Shown here piece after piece: positions 36,587 to 46,832 of a stretch of 64,000 nt of DNA. The DNA comes from Nitrospira lenta. GTDB taxonomy: Bacteria > Nitrospirota > Nitrospiria > Nitrospirales > Nitrospiraceae. The notes beneath the pieces were generated by a model that was not told the DNA's origin, ran no database searches, and was given only the letters and a program-made list of their open reading frames with translations. The position numbers and the translations under genes were made by a program. The DNA lies in assembly GCF_900403705.1 (NCBI RefSeq), contig NZ_OUNR01000016.1, forward strand, positions 310,001 to 374,000. Reading direction: 5' to 3'. How positions within the stretch are numbered: the first letter of the stretch is position 1; each line of letters opens with the position of its first letter.

Positions 36587-37588
36587 CTAGAAGGCCGCAG
36601 TAAGCCCGATCGTGGCCCCGTGGCGAATGGTCTGAAACTCGCGAAGCGGCGCGGATTCTGATGCCGATCCCACCGGGTGATTTTCCCACGTCCCGGTGAA
36701 TGTCCGGTTCCACCAGACGCGATAGCCCATAGTCAGCGCGACATTTCTCGCGAGCATGAATTTCATCCCCGCGTCGGCATTCGCGCTCATTCCTAGCCCC
36801 CACATCGTAAAACTAGGGCGTTGAAGGTCGGCACGCAATTCATGCCGATCTTCGTTATACACAATGCTGATCGGACTCGCCGCGAGTTTTCCCTCAAGGC
36901 TAAACCACCGGGTCAGTCGATATTCCGTCTGAATGCCGGCACGGAACGGGGTAATCCAATGCGTGGTGTTGACGATCGCCAAGGCCCCTAGATTGCTCAC
37001 GGTCCCGGCGGCGCTGCAGGTAAAGGCACCAGACGGGTTACAGACTTCTTGGCGAACACTGCGCGCCTCATACTTCGTTCTCCAATACTGAAACCCTCCG
37101 AATACATCCAGGTAGCCACGATTGCCGCTGAATTCGGCCACTCGCTGGCCGCCATCAAGGTTGAGATACCAGGTGCCATGTCCGGTCGTATCACTATTGG
37201 TTCGTGAATAGAGATGCTGGCCGCCCGTTGAAAGATAGTCATCGTCGGTCATTTTCCCGCGATCAAAATCGACGGAAAACCCCACGTCACCACGCAGAAA
37301 CCAGCGGCGCGACAAATTGATCTTGGCCCCCAACTCCATAATCTGCGTATTGTTATCTTTGTACGTTAGCTTTGAGGTGGGATTCCCTAGCCGCGAATCC
37401 AGCCCAGAGGCATCGTGACTCCACTTCGTTTCGCCGTTCGTGAACATCCAGGATCTAAGTGACAGTTCGACGCGCTGCCGAGCGGCCTGCTCCACCTCTT
37501 CAGCCGAAGCGAATACCGGAACAGATAGGAGGCTCACCCCGATCAAAATCCCAAAGATTATGCCCTTGCGCATCGTACATTGACTCAC
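36587..37588 (-). CDS. Outer-membrane beta-barrel protein
   Basis: A 333-residue protein with a signal peptide (IIFGILIGVSLLSVPVFASAEE) and many alternating amphipathic strands, ending in GATIGLTAAF with a C-terminal Phe as usual for barrel proteins. The pattern DNNTQIMELGAKINLSRRWF and DDDYLS recalls omptin-like barrels, but no protease catalytic residues can be assigned. A GTG start overlaps the upstream stop (GTGA) with GGAGG ahead; ATG 37573 is the alternative. Confidence 0.7.
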   Translation of the reverse strand: MSQCTMRKGIIFGILIGVSLLSVPVFASAEEVEQAARQRVELSLRSWMFTNGETKWSHDASGLDSRLGNPTSKLTYKDNNTQIMELGAKINLSRRWFLRGDVGFSVDFDRGKMTDDDYLSTGGQHLYSRTNSDTTGHGTWYLNLDGGQRVAEFSGNRGYLDVFGGFQYWRTKYEARSVRQEVCNPSGAFTCSAAGTVSNLGALAIVNTTHWITPFRAGIQTEYRLTRWFSLEGKLAASPISIVYNEDRHELRADLQRPSFTMWGLGMSANADAGMKFMLARNVALTMGYRVWWNRTFTGTWENHPVGSASESAPLREFQTIRHGATIGLTAAF

Positions 37589-37851
37589 CGTCTCATTCCT
37601 CCCCGCTGAATGACCACCGTATCCACACAGCGATCGACTGTCTCCGGCATGACCCGCTGACAAGCCGCCCGGATATCCGCCTCATTGTGCTGACGCTGGA
37701 TCACGAAAGAGAACCACACCAGCCACGTACCGATGACGGCCGCCACAATCGTGCCGACAAGAAGCGCACCCCAGAGTCCCCAGGAGCTCCCATGAGACGA
37801 GCAGGCGCACCCGCCGTCGTGACCGAGTGGTTCTGTCTGCTGTGCGTGCAT
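37585..37851 (-). CDS. Small single-span membrane protein
   Basis: An 88-residue protein with one strong transmembrane helix (residues about 27-50) after a Cys/His-rich N-terminus (HDGGCACSSHG). The soluble C-terminal part carries two Cys (AACQR, DRCVD). Its stop overlaps the start of the outer-membrane barrel gene. No good ribosome-binding site is seen for the ATG. Function unknown. Confidence 0.5.
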   Translation of the reverse strand: MHAQQTEPLGHDGGCACSSHGSSWGLWGALLVGTIVAAVIGTWLVWFSFVIQRQHNEADIRAACQRVMPETVDRCVDTVVIQRGGMRR

Positions 37852-38393
37852 AGGGAGTCAAGCTCCAACGGAAATCTTCCAAATCATACCTGAGCACCTT
37901 GCAGCTGAATAGCGTTTTACTTTTATGCGCCAACATCCACTGCGCTGAGAAGAACTTTCTCTACGACTCCTGAGAGCAGCTGTCGATCTTGTACCTGGCG
38001 ACACCACGCTTCCCATCTCCGATCCAGTACCCCGGCTCACGGCAATCCGAATCTACTCAACACGGCGCTTCATGACTTTCACCGCCCCATTTGTCGGTGA
38101 AGGCCGCTGCGTACAATCCTACAATCAGCAAGTCGTCTCGCAATCCAGCCGCGAGCCGCACATCCTTTTCACGAGCCATTTCGTAGGCATTTCACGAAAT
38201 TTCCGCAGAAACTTCGCCTGAAGAGACGGCGGCACAGTCATTGCTCAAGCCACCTCCCGCAAGGGTTCTCTCTCGGTTGTTTGTCGGCGCTAAAAAGTGG
38301 ATCACCCACCCTCTGATCACTGGCTCTGCTGACTGCACATCGCGAACGGCCCCATCCAATCGGAATTGTCGTTGCAATAACTCACTCTGGATC
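37852..38393. other. Intergenic region, no gene seen
   Basis: A 542-base divergent region between a leftward small gene and the rightward giant secreted protein. It must contain both promoters, but I see no clear -10/-35 pair, riboswitch pattern or ORF with a ribosome-binding site. The long ORF continues leftward of the proposed start only as unsupported reading frame. Confidence 0.4.
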
Positions 38394-41300
38394 ATGGTGT
38401 ACCGAATGCCTGGAAATTTGTTTCGTGCGCTGTGCGCAGTCCTATTCGCAACGTGTTTTGCAACAACGCTGCACGCTCAAACCGGCCCGACCTCCGGTCC
38501 TTTGCGCATCCATCCGACCAACCCGCGATACTTCGCCGACGCAACCGGACGTCCCGTCTACTTGACCGGATCGCATATCTGGCACAATCTGCAAGACGGG
38601 AATGCAGCGGCTTTCAACTATTCCGCATACCTCGACCAGCTACAGGCCAACAATCATAACTTCATCCGCCTCTGGATCGCCGAATCTCCCCAGGCTGACA
38701 TCGCCCTCATGCCGGCCCCTGGTTTTACTGGAAACACCCCCTGGTATCAGAAAGCCACCCCTCTACCCTACGCGCGAACAGGGCCGGGCACCGCGTCCGA
38801 CGGACTCCCAAAATTCAACCTGGCGCAATTCAATCAAGCGTACTTCGATCGATTGCGCGCACGTGTGATAGCAGCCCGCGACCGAGGCATTTACGTCAGT
38901 ATCATGCTGTTTAATTTCCGGGATGTCTGGAACGCGAATCCGGCCACGCCCGGCCGGAACGTGTGGCGCTACCATCCCTACAATATGAATAACAACGCCA
39001 ATGGTATCAACGGAGATCCCAACGGCAACGGCAATGGTGAAGAAACGCATACCCTGCAGCTTGCCGCCGTGACACAGCTTCAAGACGCCTACGTCAGAAA
39101 GGTCATCGACACGGTCAACGATCTGAACAACGTCATTTTCGAAATCTCCAATGACGATCAACCGGGCGACCCAGCGTGGCAGGCATACGTGGCGGCACTG
39201 ATCCGAACCTACGAGGCCGGGAAAGCTTCCCAACATGCCGTCGGCATGACCGGAACTCCGGGCGCCGGAAACGCCGCCCTCCTCAACGGTCCGGCGGACT
39301 GGGTCTCCTTCGCGGCGGGATCGTTCAACAACTCCGGCGACCCATTCATCAGCAGCCCTCCGGCTACCGACGGAACCAAAGTCAGCCTCCTCGATACAGA
39401 CCATCTCGGTTACGCGCTCTTTCAAAACAATCCATCGGCGACAACCATGTGGGTATGGAAAAGCTTTCTCCGTGGGCACAACCCGATCCTGATGGAAGAC
39501 TTACAGGGATCCGCCGGTTGGGTGGCGGGACGCTCCGCCATGGGACATACTCGCGCCTATGCGATCCGGATGGACCTGTCTCCCGTAGCCCCGCGAAGCG
39601 CGCTCTCGACCACCGGCTTCTGCCTCGCCAGCCCCGGTCGAGAGTACTTGGCCTACCAACCGGGATCCGGAAGCTTCTCCGTTGACCTCGTGTCAGGCAC
39701 CTACACCTACGAATGGTTCAACCCGACCACCGGTACAGTCGCCGCCACAGGCACCGCCGGTGCTTCCGGAGGCCCTCAAGTCTTCACTCCGCCATTTAGC
39801 GGCCCGGCCGTGCTGTATCTCAAATCAAACACCACCCTCACTTCCACGGCCTCGGCCGATGCCACCGCCATGGGTCATTGGCCATTTGATGAAGGCGCCG
39901 GAACAATTGCCGGCGATAAAACCGGGAACGGACTCCATGGCACACTGGTCAACAGCCCTACCTGGAGCGCGGGCAAGACAGCGGGAGGACTCACATTCGA
40001 CGGCACGAACGACTACCTGCAAATCTCGAATCCCGGCTCGCTCTCGCCGCAAAAACTCACCCTCTCCGTGTGGGCGAAACCATCAAGCTTTGCCAATCCC
40101 GATTGGAACTCCACGCTGGCGAACGTAGGCCTCCACGAATGGACGGATGGATATTATGGGTTGGCCATCGATACCGATGGAAAACCCCTTGCCCTCCTGA
40201 ACATTGGGGGAGGAGAGCAAAACGCCTACTACATCGAAGGGGCTGCAATCAGCGTCGGGCAATGGCACCATTTTGCCCTCTCCTATGACAATGCCACGTT
40301 ACGGCTGTACGTAGACGGAGTTGCAGCGGGCAGCCTATCAATTAACAGGATCAGGACGAGTAACGCCGCGCCGCTCCTCGTGGCCCGGCGGGGAGATGCC
40401 GGCTATCACTTCAAAGGCACGCTCGACGATATCCGCGTTTTCAGTCGTGCAATGACCGTAACGGACATCGGCGCCATCATGCAAGGCATCGCCACGACCT
40501 CGATACCATCATCCTCGATAGATACAGCCTTAACAACTGCCGGCACCACCACGACTGCCGGATCAACTACGTCGACCGCCACCGCATCTGGCACCGCGAT
40601 CATCGGAACCACGACCTACCGGGCTTCGACGGACTTTTCCGGCGTCCAGGGACAACGGGGCTGGTGGTATCTCGATTCCACAGAAACACGCCTCACATTC
40701 AACACAGCGGCAAATTCGTGGCAAGGATCGGAGTCCTACCTCCAACTTACCGCCAATGACGGGCATCCGGGCGCCACACGTGACGCAGTCCGCCGCTGGG
40801 TCGCCCCCGGCGCCGGGACTGCGCAGATCTCCGGCACCGTCCGAGATCTCAATTCCGGTGGCGGCGGCGGCGTCACCGTCGCCATTCGCAAAGGCACCAC
40901 CGTCCTCTGGCAACAATCCATCGCCAACGGCAACACCACCGGCGTCACCTTCAATGTCTCCACCACGCTCGCCGCCGGAGACGCCGTGGACTTTGTGATC
41001 AACCGCGGCGCCGACGGCTCTAACTCCTATGACACGACGGCCTTCGACCCCACCATTAGCTTCGCCTCCTCCACCACGACAACGTCTCCCACCACCCCAC
41101 CGCCCACGGGCTCCTCGGCAGCTGGTACAACCTATCGAGCCTCAACGGATTATTCCGCCGTCCAGGGCCAACGCAACTGGTTCTATCTCGACTCTCTCAG
41201 CAACCGCATGACCTTTAATACCGCCGCCAATGTCTGGCAAGGCCCGGAACCGTACATGGTTCTGGGGAGCAACTACGGCCATCCAGGCACAACTCTCGAC

Positions 41301-41861
41301 GCGGTCCGCCGCTGGGTCGCCCCCGGCGCCGGGACTGCGCAGATCTCCGGCACCGTCCGAGATCTCAATTCCGGTGGCGGCGGCGGCGTCACCGTCGCCA
41401 TTCGCAAAGGCACCACCGTCCTCTGGCAACAATCCATCGCCAACGGCAACACCACCGGCGTCACCTTCAATGTCTCCACCACGCTCGCCGCCGGAGACGC
41501 CGTGGACTTTGTGATCAACCGCGGCGCCGACGGCTCTAACTCCTATGACACGACGGCCTTCGACCCCACCATTATCTTCGCCTCCACCACGACAACGTCT
41601 CCCACCACTCCGCCGCCCACGACCGGAACCGCAGCGGTCACACTCTCATGGAACAAAAATACCGAATCGGACTTGTCGTTTTATCGCGTGTACTATGGCA
41701 CCAGTTCGAGAAATTATTCGAATTCGATGGGGGTAGGCACGGCGCTCTCTTCGACAATCAGCAATCTCACACCTGGCACGATCTACTACTTCGCTGTCAC
41801 GGCCGTCGACACCAGTGGTAACGAAAGTGCTCCTTCGGGAGAGGTCGCGATCAGCCGATAG
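38394..41861 (+). CDS. Large secreted glycosidase-like multidomain protein
   Basis: 1155 residues. Order: signal peptide (LCAVLFATCFATTLHAQ); a TIM-barrel glycoside-hydrolase-like domain (about 35-400; NPRYFADATGRPVYLTGSHIW, NHNFIRLWIAE); a beta sandwich (about 400-480); a LamG-type domain (about 490-690); Ser/Thr-rich linker; two near-identical repeats of about 155 residues with Gly runs; and a C-terminal fibronectin-III domain (about 1080-1155). The expected catalytic Glu after strand 4 is D in IFEISNDDQPG. Likely acts on or anchors to surface polysaccharide. Confidence 0.75.
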   Translation: MVYRMPGNLFRALCAVLFATCFATTLHAQTGPTSGPLRIHPTNPRYFADATGRPVYLTGSHIWHNLQDGNAAAFNYSAYLDQLQANNHNFIRLWIAESPQADIALMPAPGFTGNTPWYQKATPLPYARTGPGTASDGLPKFNLAQFNQAYFDRLRARVIAARDRGIYVSIMLFNFRDVWNANPATPGRNVWRYHPYNMNNNANGINGDPNGNGNGEETHTLQLAAVTQLQDAYVRKVIDTVNDLNNVIFEISNDDQPGDPAWQAYVAALIRTYEAGKASQHAVGMTGTPGAGNAALLNGPADWVSFAAGSFNNSGDPFISSPPATDGTKVSLLDTDHLGYALFQNNPSATTMWVWKSFLRGHNPILMEDLQGSAGWVAGRSAMGHTRAYAIRMDLSPVAPRSALSTTGFCLASPGREYLAYQPGSGSFSVDLVSGTYTYEWFNPTTGTVAATGTAGASGGPQVFTPPFSGPAVLYLKSNTTLTSTASADATAMGHWPFDEGAGTIAGDKTGNGLHGTLVNSPTWSAGKTAGGLTFDGTNDYLQISNPGSLSPQKLTLSVWAKPSSFANPDWNSTLANVGLHEWTDGYYGLAIDTDGKPLALLNIGGGEQNAYYIEGAAISVGQWHHFALSYDNATLRLYVDGVAAGSLSINRIRTSNAAPLLVARRGDAGYHFKGTLDDIRVFSRAMTVTDIGAIMQGIATTSIPSSSIDTALTTAGTTTTAGSTTSTATASGTAIIGTTTYRASTDFSGVQGQRGWWYLDSTETRLTFNTAANSWQGSESYLQLTANDGHPGATRDAVRRWVAPGAGTAQISGTVRDLNSGGGGGVTVAIRKGTTVLWQQSIANGNTTGVTFNVSTTLAAGDAVDFVINRGADGSNSYDTTAFDPTISFASSTTTTSPTTPPPTGSSAAGTTYRASTDYSAVQGQRNWFYLDSLSNRMTFNTAANVWQGPEPYMVLGSNYGHPGTTLDAVRRWVAPGAGTAQISGTVRDLNSGGGGGVTVAIRKGTTVLWQQSIANGNTTGVTFNVSTTLAAGDAVDFVINRGADGSNSYDTTAFDPTIIFASTTTTSPTTPPPTTGTAAVTLSWNKNTESDLSFYRVYYGTSSRNYSNSMGVGTALSSTISNLTPGTIYYFAVTAVDTSGNESAPSGEVAISR
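40788..41058 (+). repeat. Internal direct repeat, unit A
   Basis: 271 bases apparently identical to 41304-41574 (offset 516 bases, exactly 172 codons), inside the large secreted protein gene. Outside this block the two units are similar but diverged, so the identical part looks homogenised. Confidence 0.85.
41304..41574 (+). repeat. Internal direct repeat, unit B
   Basis: Second copy of the 271-base block at 40788-41058; it encodes the AGTAQISGTVRDLNSGGGGG-type half of the repeat domain. Confidence 0.85.
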
Positions 41862-41999
41862 CCAATCCGATGCGGTCATTGCCGGACTCCTGGCAGCATA
41901 CTCATCGGGCGCTGACTTGACCCACAGGAGCCCGGACATGTATAACCACGCCCTACCTCTTGCTGTCTGGGCCTTAGCGCTTCTTACTCAAGAGACCAT

Positions 42000-42076
42000 G
42001 CGCCCGTAGCTCAATTGGATAGAGCATCTGACTACGGATCAGAAGGTTACAGGTTCAAGTCCTGTCGGGCGCACCA
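42000..42076 (+). tRNA. tRNA-Arg (ACG)
   Basis: A full cloverleaf: acceptor stem GCGCCCG/CGGGCGC, D arm, anticodon stem CTGA/TCAG with loop CTACGGA (anticodon ACG at 42034-42036, read as ICG after editing), and T arm with GGTTCAAGTCC. Discriminator A and encoded CCA (42074-42076). Reads CGU, CGC and CGA. Confidence 0.95.
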
Positions 42077-42609
42077 CTCGCTCCCTGTTTCTCCTTTCAG
42101 TTCACCCTTCCAGCAACCCGCTGTAACAACAATCCTGTGAGCAAAAAGACACCTCTCTACCCGGTGGATGAGAACAGTTCCTGTGTGGGTTCAAGGTTCT
42201 AGTGCAACACCCGTATCCTGCAGCTTCCAGGAATGAAGGAGTTGCACATAGCCCTCAACCAACGGTTGACTCTCATGGAACGAGAAGAACTCAGTCGTCT
42301 GTTAGCGGCCAGGTAGAGTCTGCGCACTGCGGCGCGTGCCAAGCACGATGCCGCGGGAACTTGCTCAGCACCACACAAGTCCCATCACCTATCAGGCGGT
42401 CCCAGCCCATCACCGCGCCCACCCGTGGGTCCATCACCGACTTCGCCTCGCCGTGTTGACGCAGCTCAATGACCGCCAGCGGAAAATTCTAAACTGACAC
42501 AGTCCGGCTCAGGTCATTCATCCACTGCGGTACCAGGATCTTGAATGCACACCCCTCCTATTCGCGTTTTCCGCTTCCCTATGATCAAGTGACGCTTTAG
42601 GATAGGCCT
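42077..42609. other. Region after the tRNA, possible gene remnants
   Basis: 533 bases without a convincing gene. A 27-residue ORF at 42233-42316 (MKELHIALNQRLTLMEREEL...) and, on the minus strand at about 42280-42480, an ORF without a start codon (containing VMDPRVGAVMGWDRLIGDG) could be worn-down genes. Neither is recognised. No integrase, and no exact copy of the tRNA 3' end, is present. Confidence 0.3.
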
Positions 42610-44817
42610 ATGACAACCTCTACCGCACTCAAGCAGGACGACCTCGAACGACTCATCTCCGGCACGCACTGGAACCCGCGCGCGATTCTCGGCCCGCATC
42701 CGAACCCTCAAGGCCTGACTATCCACGCCTGGCTTCCGTTTGCCGAATCTGTTGAAATTGTGCCTGCCGGTCAAACCACTCCGGTCCCAGCCAAGCGCAT
42801 CCACGAGGCAGGCCTCTTTGAAGCCATCCTCCCCAAACAGAGTGACGCGCTCCACTATAAGATCCGCACTCGAGCTGCCGACGGCACCATCACGGAAGGC
42901 CATGATCCCTATGCGCTGCCGCCGCTGCTGACCGATTTTGAGTTACATCTGTTTTCTGAAGGCACATTTTATCGCGCCTACGAATCGCTGGGAGCCCACA
43001 TTCGCACGGCAGAAGGCATCACCGGCGTGCATTTCGTCGTCTGGGCACCCAATGCCGCGCGCGTGAGTGTGGTCGGTGAATTCAATCGCTGGGATGGCCG
43101 TTGCCACCCAATGACGAATCGAGGGGCGACGGGGCTCTGGGAACTCTTCCTCCCCGAACTACCCGACGGTAGCCTCTACAAATATGAGATTCGACCGCGC
43201 GGCCAGGACGCCGTCCTGACCAAGGCAGACCCCTATGCGCGCGCCGGCGAGCTTCGTCCCCGCACCGCCTCGATCGTGCGTGACCTCTCCGGTTTCACCT
43301 GGCACGACGAAGCCTGGATGACCGCCCGCGCGCAGTGGAATCCCCTGCGTGCACCGATCTCCATCTATGAAGTCCATCTCGGATCATGGATGCGGGTACC
43401 GGAAGAGGAGAATCGCTGGCTCACCTACCACGAGCTGGCTGCCCGACTCATTCCCTATGTGAAGGACCTCGGCTATACCCATATCGAACTCCTCCCCGTC
43501 ACCGAACATCCCTTTGATGGATCCTGGGGCTATCAAGCTACCGGCTATTTCTCTGCCACCAGCCGCTACGGCACGCCGGAAGACTTCATGGCGTTTGTCG
43601 ATGCCGCCCATGCGGCCGGTATCGGGATCATCATCGACTGGGCGCCTGCGCATTTCCCTGACGATCCGCACGGCCTCGCGTTCTTCGACGGCACCCATCT
43701 CTATGACCATGCCGATCCTCGCCTCGGCTATCACCCGGACTGGCATAGCCGGATCTTCAATTACGACCGGCCGGAGGTGCGCAACTTTCTCCTGAACAGT
43801 GCGCTGTTCTGGCTCGACACCTATCACATCGACGGCATACGCGTGGACGCTGTCGCCTCGATGTTGTATCTCGACTACGGACGCAAGGTCGGCGAATGGA
43901 TCCCCAATCAGTTCGGCGGCCGCGAAAACCTGGGCGCCGTGACACTGCTCAAGGAACTGAATGTCCTCGTGCATCGAGACTTTCCCGGCGCCATGACCAT
44001 TGCAGAAGAGTCCACTTCCTGGCCGGGCGTGTCTCGCCCCACCTATACCGGAGGGCTCGGGTTTACATTCAAATGGAACATGGGCTGGATGCACGACACG
44101 CTCGACTACTTCGCCCATGAGCCGGTGCACCGAAAGTTTCATCAAAACCAGATCACCTTCGGCCTGCTCTACGCCTTCACGGAAAACTTCGTCCTGGTCC
44201 TCTCGCATGACGAAGTGGTACACGGCAAGCGCTCGCTGATCGGGAAAATGCCCGGCGATCCCTGGCAACAATTCGCCAATCTCCGGGCCCTGTACGGATA
44301 CATGTACGGCCATCCTGGGAAGAAGATGCTGTATATGGGCAATGAGTTCGGGCAATGGCGGGAATGGAACCATGACGCCAGTCTGGATTGGCATCTCTGC
44401 GAATATCCGCCCCATCAGGGGTTACAGCGTTTTGTTCGAGATTTGAATCATCTCTACCAGCAAGAACCGGCGCTGCACCGGGTCGATTACGAATGGAATG
44501 GATTTCAGTGGATCGATTTCAACGACACGGAGAACTCCGTCATCGCCTTCCTTCGAAAGGCGGAAGACGTCTCGGAATCGATTGTCTGTGTGGGAAACTT
44601 TACACCGGTTCCCCGACACCACTACCGCATCGGCGTCCCGACCGCGGGGCACTATCGAGAGCTGCTCAACAGCGATGCCGAACTATATGGAGGCAGCAAC
44701 ATGGGGAACTCCGGCGGCATACGCGCCGAGGGCAGCCCATGTCATGGCCTGCCCTATTCACTGAGCCTCACGCTTCCACCGCTTTCCATGCTCTTCTTCA
44801 AGCTGCAGCGAGAGTAG
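42610..44817 (+). CDS. glgB: 1,4-alpha-glucan branching enzyme
   Basis: A 735-residue GH13 enzyme that adds alpha-1,6 branches to glycogen. N-terminal CBM48 domain(s) precede the barrel. Catalytic motifs: [36 protein letters not shown] (nucleophile Asp, about residue 411), TIAEESTSW (acid Glu, about 464) and [12 protein letters not shown]. Length is normal. Works with glgC at 32.4 kb; no glycogen synthase is in the window. Confidence 0.95.
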   Translation: MTTSTALKQDDLERLISGTHWNPRAILGPHPNPQGLTIHAWLPFAESVEIVPAGQTTPVPAKRIHEAGLFEAILPKQSDALHYKIRTRAADGTITEGHDPYALPPLLTDFELHLFSEGTFYRAYESLGAHIRTAEGITGVHFVVWAPNAARVSVVGEFNRWDGRCHPMTNRGATGLWELFLPELPDGSLYKYEIRPRGQDAVLTKADPYARAGELRPRTASIVRDLSGFTWHDEAWMTARAQWNPLRAPISIYEVHLGSWMRVPEEENRWLTYHELAARLIPYVKDLGYTHIELLPVTEHPFDGSWGYQATGYFSATSRYGTPEDFMAFVDAAHAAGIGIIIDWAPAHFPDDPHGLAFFDGTHLYDHADPRLGYHPDWHSRIFNYDRPEVRNFLLNSALFWLDTYHIDGIRVDAVASMLYLDYGRKVGEWIPNQFGGRENLGAVTLLKELNVLVHRDFPGAMTIAEESTSWPGVSRPTYTGGLGFTFKWNMGWMHDTLDYFAHEPVHRKFHQNQITFGLLYAFTENFVLVLSHDEVVHGKRSLIGKMPGDPWQQFANLRALYGYMYGHPGKKMLYMGNEFGQWREWNHDASLDWHLCEYPPHQGLQRFVRDLNHLYQQEPALHRVDYEWNGFQWIDFNDTENSVIAFLRKAEDVSESIVCVGNFTPVPRHHYRIGVPTAGHYRELLNSDAELYGGSNMGNSGGIRAEGSPCHGLPYSLSLTLPPLSMLFFKLQRE

Positions 44818-44827
44818 CGGCCCTCGC

Positions 44828-45376
44828 CTACTTGACCTTGGCGTCAGCGCGGATGTCCAAAATTTTGACGTCGAAGTACAAGGTCTTCCCGGCCAGCGGA
44901 TGATTGAAATCCAGTACCACGGAATCCTCTTTCACTTCCGTCACATGGGGAAACAGCGATTGCCCTTCAGGCCCCCTCGCTTCCAATTCAGCCCCGACTT
45001 TCCACGCATGCTCCGGGACTAGGGCCTTCTTCACTTCCTGAATGGCTTTCGGATCCACCTCGCCATAGGCATCCACCGGTTTCACCGCGATGTGCTTCTT
45101 CTCCCCGACCGCCATGCCCTCCAGCGCTTTCTCCAGCCCGGGGACAATTTCCCCCGCGCCCTGCTGATAGGTCATCGGCTCACCGCCGACATTCGATTCC
45201 ACGACCTCTTTCTCGTTCAGCTTCAGCGTATATTCCAGCGACACGTGCTTCCCCTTCGAGACCACGAGCTTCGTCGCACCATCAGCCGTCTCGGCTTGAA
45301 TCAATGTCGCACTGCCGAACATTCCCATCGCCGCAACCAGGCACACACATCTCAGAGTATCGAGACGAACGTTCAT
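44828..45376 (-). CDS. Periplasmic SlyD-like FKBP peptidyl-prolyl isomerase
   Basis: A 182-residue protein with an N-terminal signal peptide (VCLVAAMGMFGSATLIQAE) and an FKBP fold interrupted by an insert-in-flap domain, as in SlyD: KGKHVSLEYTLKLNEKEVVE, GAGEIVPGLEKALEGMAVGE, and PLAGKTLYFDVKILDI. The His-rich metal tail of E. coli SlyD is absent. Expected role: folding help and prolyl isomerisation in the periplasm. Converges with glgB. Confidence 0.85.
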   Translation of the reverse strand: MNVRLDTLRCVCLVAAMGMFGSATLIQAETADGATKLVVSKGKHVSLEYTLKLNEKEVVESNVGGEPMTYQQGAGEIVPGLEKALEGMAVGEKKHIAVKPVDAYGEVDPKAIQEVKKALVPEHAWKVGAELEARGPEGQSLFPHVTEVKEDSVVLDFNHPLAGKTLYFDVKILDIRADAKVK

Positions 45377-45462
45377 ACCATCCTCCCCAAAAATAATGAG
45401 TCGCTACAGGCGGGACCAGAACACGAGGATACCGCGATACAGGCACCGGTCGCTACCGGCGT

Positions 45463-46029
45463 TTACCAGTACCGGAAGGCTCCGGAATCCAGATGCACGA
45501 ATTTCGAACGAGGATAATAGCCGATGCCGCCGTAGCCCAATTCCAGCGCAGCCTGTCGAATGACCTTGGGATGAATGCCCGGAATCTGTATATCGATAGC
45601 CTGCCCCTGCATGTGCAGGCTATTCTTCGCCGCGCGACGGCCGGCGCGAACGAGTTTCGCATTATACTCCGGAGAGCGATAGCCGGAGACGATATGAATC
45701 TCCCGGTCACCGCCTATCTTTTTTTGCACCAGATTGACATGTTCCAACACCCGCACATCGATCGCTGAGACTTCACCGGTCGCGTGGCACCGCAGGATAT
45801 GATTGATATCGTCCAGCGCGTCCAAGTCATACTCGCCGGCCTCATTCCGATACGTCACGTCCAGCCGTTCATCGGTCCAGACATTCAAGAAGGTCAACTG
45901 GCCCTCAGGAAGCGCCGCCGCCGCGACACGCGGGGGCCGGAGCCCGGGCAGCACCGCGAGCGCCAAGACCATCACGGAAGTTTGCAAAAACGTACGCCGG
46001 GTCCAGGCCCGATTCGAATCAGTTGTCAC
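45463..46029 (-). CDS. DUF882/M15-type peptidase, Tat-exported
   Basis: A 188-residue protein with a twin-arginine signal (TRRTFLQTSVMVLALAVL). The catalytic region shows VSGYRSPEYNAKL, SLHMQGQAIDIQI and FVHLDSG, the metal-binding His/Asp pattern of YcbK/DUF882 peptidases (peptidase M15 superfamily), which act on peptidoglycan cross-links in E. coli MepK. Periplasmic, single gene. Confidence 0.85.
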   Translation of the reverse strand: MTTDSNRAWTRRTFLQTSVMVLALAVLPGLRPPRVAAAALPEGQLTFLNVWTDERLDVTYRNEAGEYDLDALDDINHILRCHATGEVSAIDVRVLEHVNLVQKKIGGDREIHIVSGYRSPEYNAKLVRAGRRAAKNSLHMQGQAIDIQIPGIHPKVIRQAALELGYGGIGYYPRSKFVHLDSGAFRYW

Positions 46030-46110
46030 AACGATACGCTCCGAAGAAGGTGTATTGCAGAAAACCGGCAGCAGATGAATCGAGTTTTACCAAAAAGGAT
46101 CGGATCGGTC

Positions 46111-46124
46111 AATGAATATTCATT
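46111..46124. promoter_or_regulatory. Perfect palindrome, possible operator
   Basis: AATGAATATTCATT is a 14-base perfect palindrome in the divergent gap between the DUF882 peptidase and a receiver-domain gene. It could bind a dimeric regulator; none is identified. Confidence 0.3.
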
Positions 46125-46291
46125 CAATCGATTCTTCACTCTTGTCCGTTCCGTGTCGATACGTCGATACGATGTTGCGCGTGATCGGCGCGGAGGGAAC
46201 AATCCACGACCTAAACCAGGCGCAACCATTTTCTTCCTAGACACTCAGCTGGCAGACGAGTAATATCATCGGGAGAGAGTAAGGAAATTCC

Positions 46292-46657
46292 ATGGCTACC
46301 ATTTTGATCATCGACGACGAAGAATCCATCCGCCATCTCCTCCGCGAGGTGTTGGAAAGGGCCGGACATCAGGTGCGTGAAGCGTCCAACGGCCGCGAAG
46401 GGCTTGAGACCTATCAACAGCATCCGGCGGACTTGGTCATCATGGATCTGCTGATGCCAGATACTGACGGCTTGGAAACCACACTGCAACTGACGCGCGA
46501 ATATGTAGACGCCAAGGTCATCGCGATTACTGGCGCGCAAGGTGATCGAAACTTTCTTGACGTCGCAAACCTTTTCGGCGCCAGACGGACATTCCAGAAA
46601 CCCTTCGACCTCAACAAGCTCCTCCAAGCCGTGCAGGAAGAGTTGGTCGCCCAGTAG
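46292..46657 (+). CDS. Single-domain response regulator
   Basis: A 121-residue CheY-like receiver: acidic pair DDE (8-10), phosphoacceptor D52 in IMDLLMP, the AITG switch and Lys in FQKPFD. No output domain, so it acts on a partner protein. AAGGA lies ahead of the ATG. No kinase is adjacent. A PilZ protein and another receiver follow on the same strand, which suggests a signalling group possibly tied to c-di-GMP. Confidence 0.9.
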   Translation: MATILIIDDEESIRHLLREVLERAGHQVREASNGREGLETYQQHPADLVIMDLLMPDTDGLETTLQLTREYVDAKVIAITGAQGDRNFLDVANLFGARRTFQKPFDLNKLLQAVQEELVAQ

Positions 46658-46832
46658 CCCATTCCCGTGCCCGACAGTCCCAGCCTGTCTCCGCCGACAT
46701 CATTTTCCAATCACATCCGATCCGTTGCACCTCAAGTTGACTACCTGTTGCGCCGATGAAGGTGGGCAGAAACCAGTCCTCGTGGACTCGGTATACATCG
46801 CGCGTTAACACAACTCCGACAGGTGCATCAGC

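Noticed and set aside
36590..36605. AAGGCCGCAG as a fourth repeat copy
   Set aside because: Only the 10-base block matches; ends and core are absent and it encodes the last residues of the barrel protein.
38241..38393. Upstream extension of the giant secreted protein
   Set aside because: It would place about 50 residues before a normal signal peptide.
42185..42200. GGTTCAAG after the tRNA as a possible att copy
   Set aside because: Only eight bases match the tRNA T arm; no integrase or longer match.
43384..44415. 343-residue minus-strand ORF
   Set aside because: Antisense to glgB.
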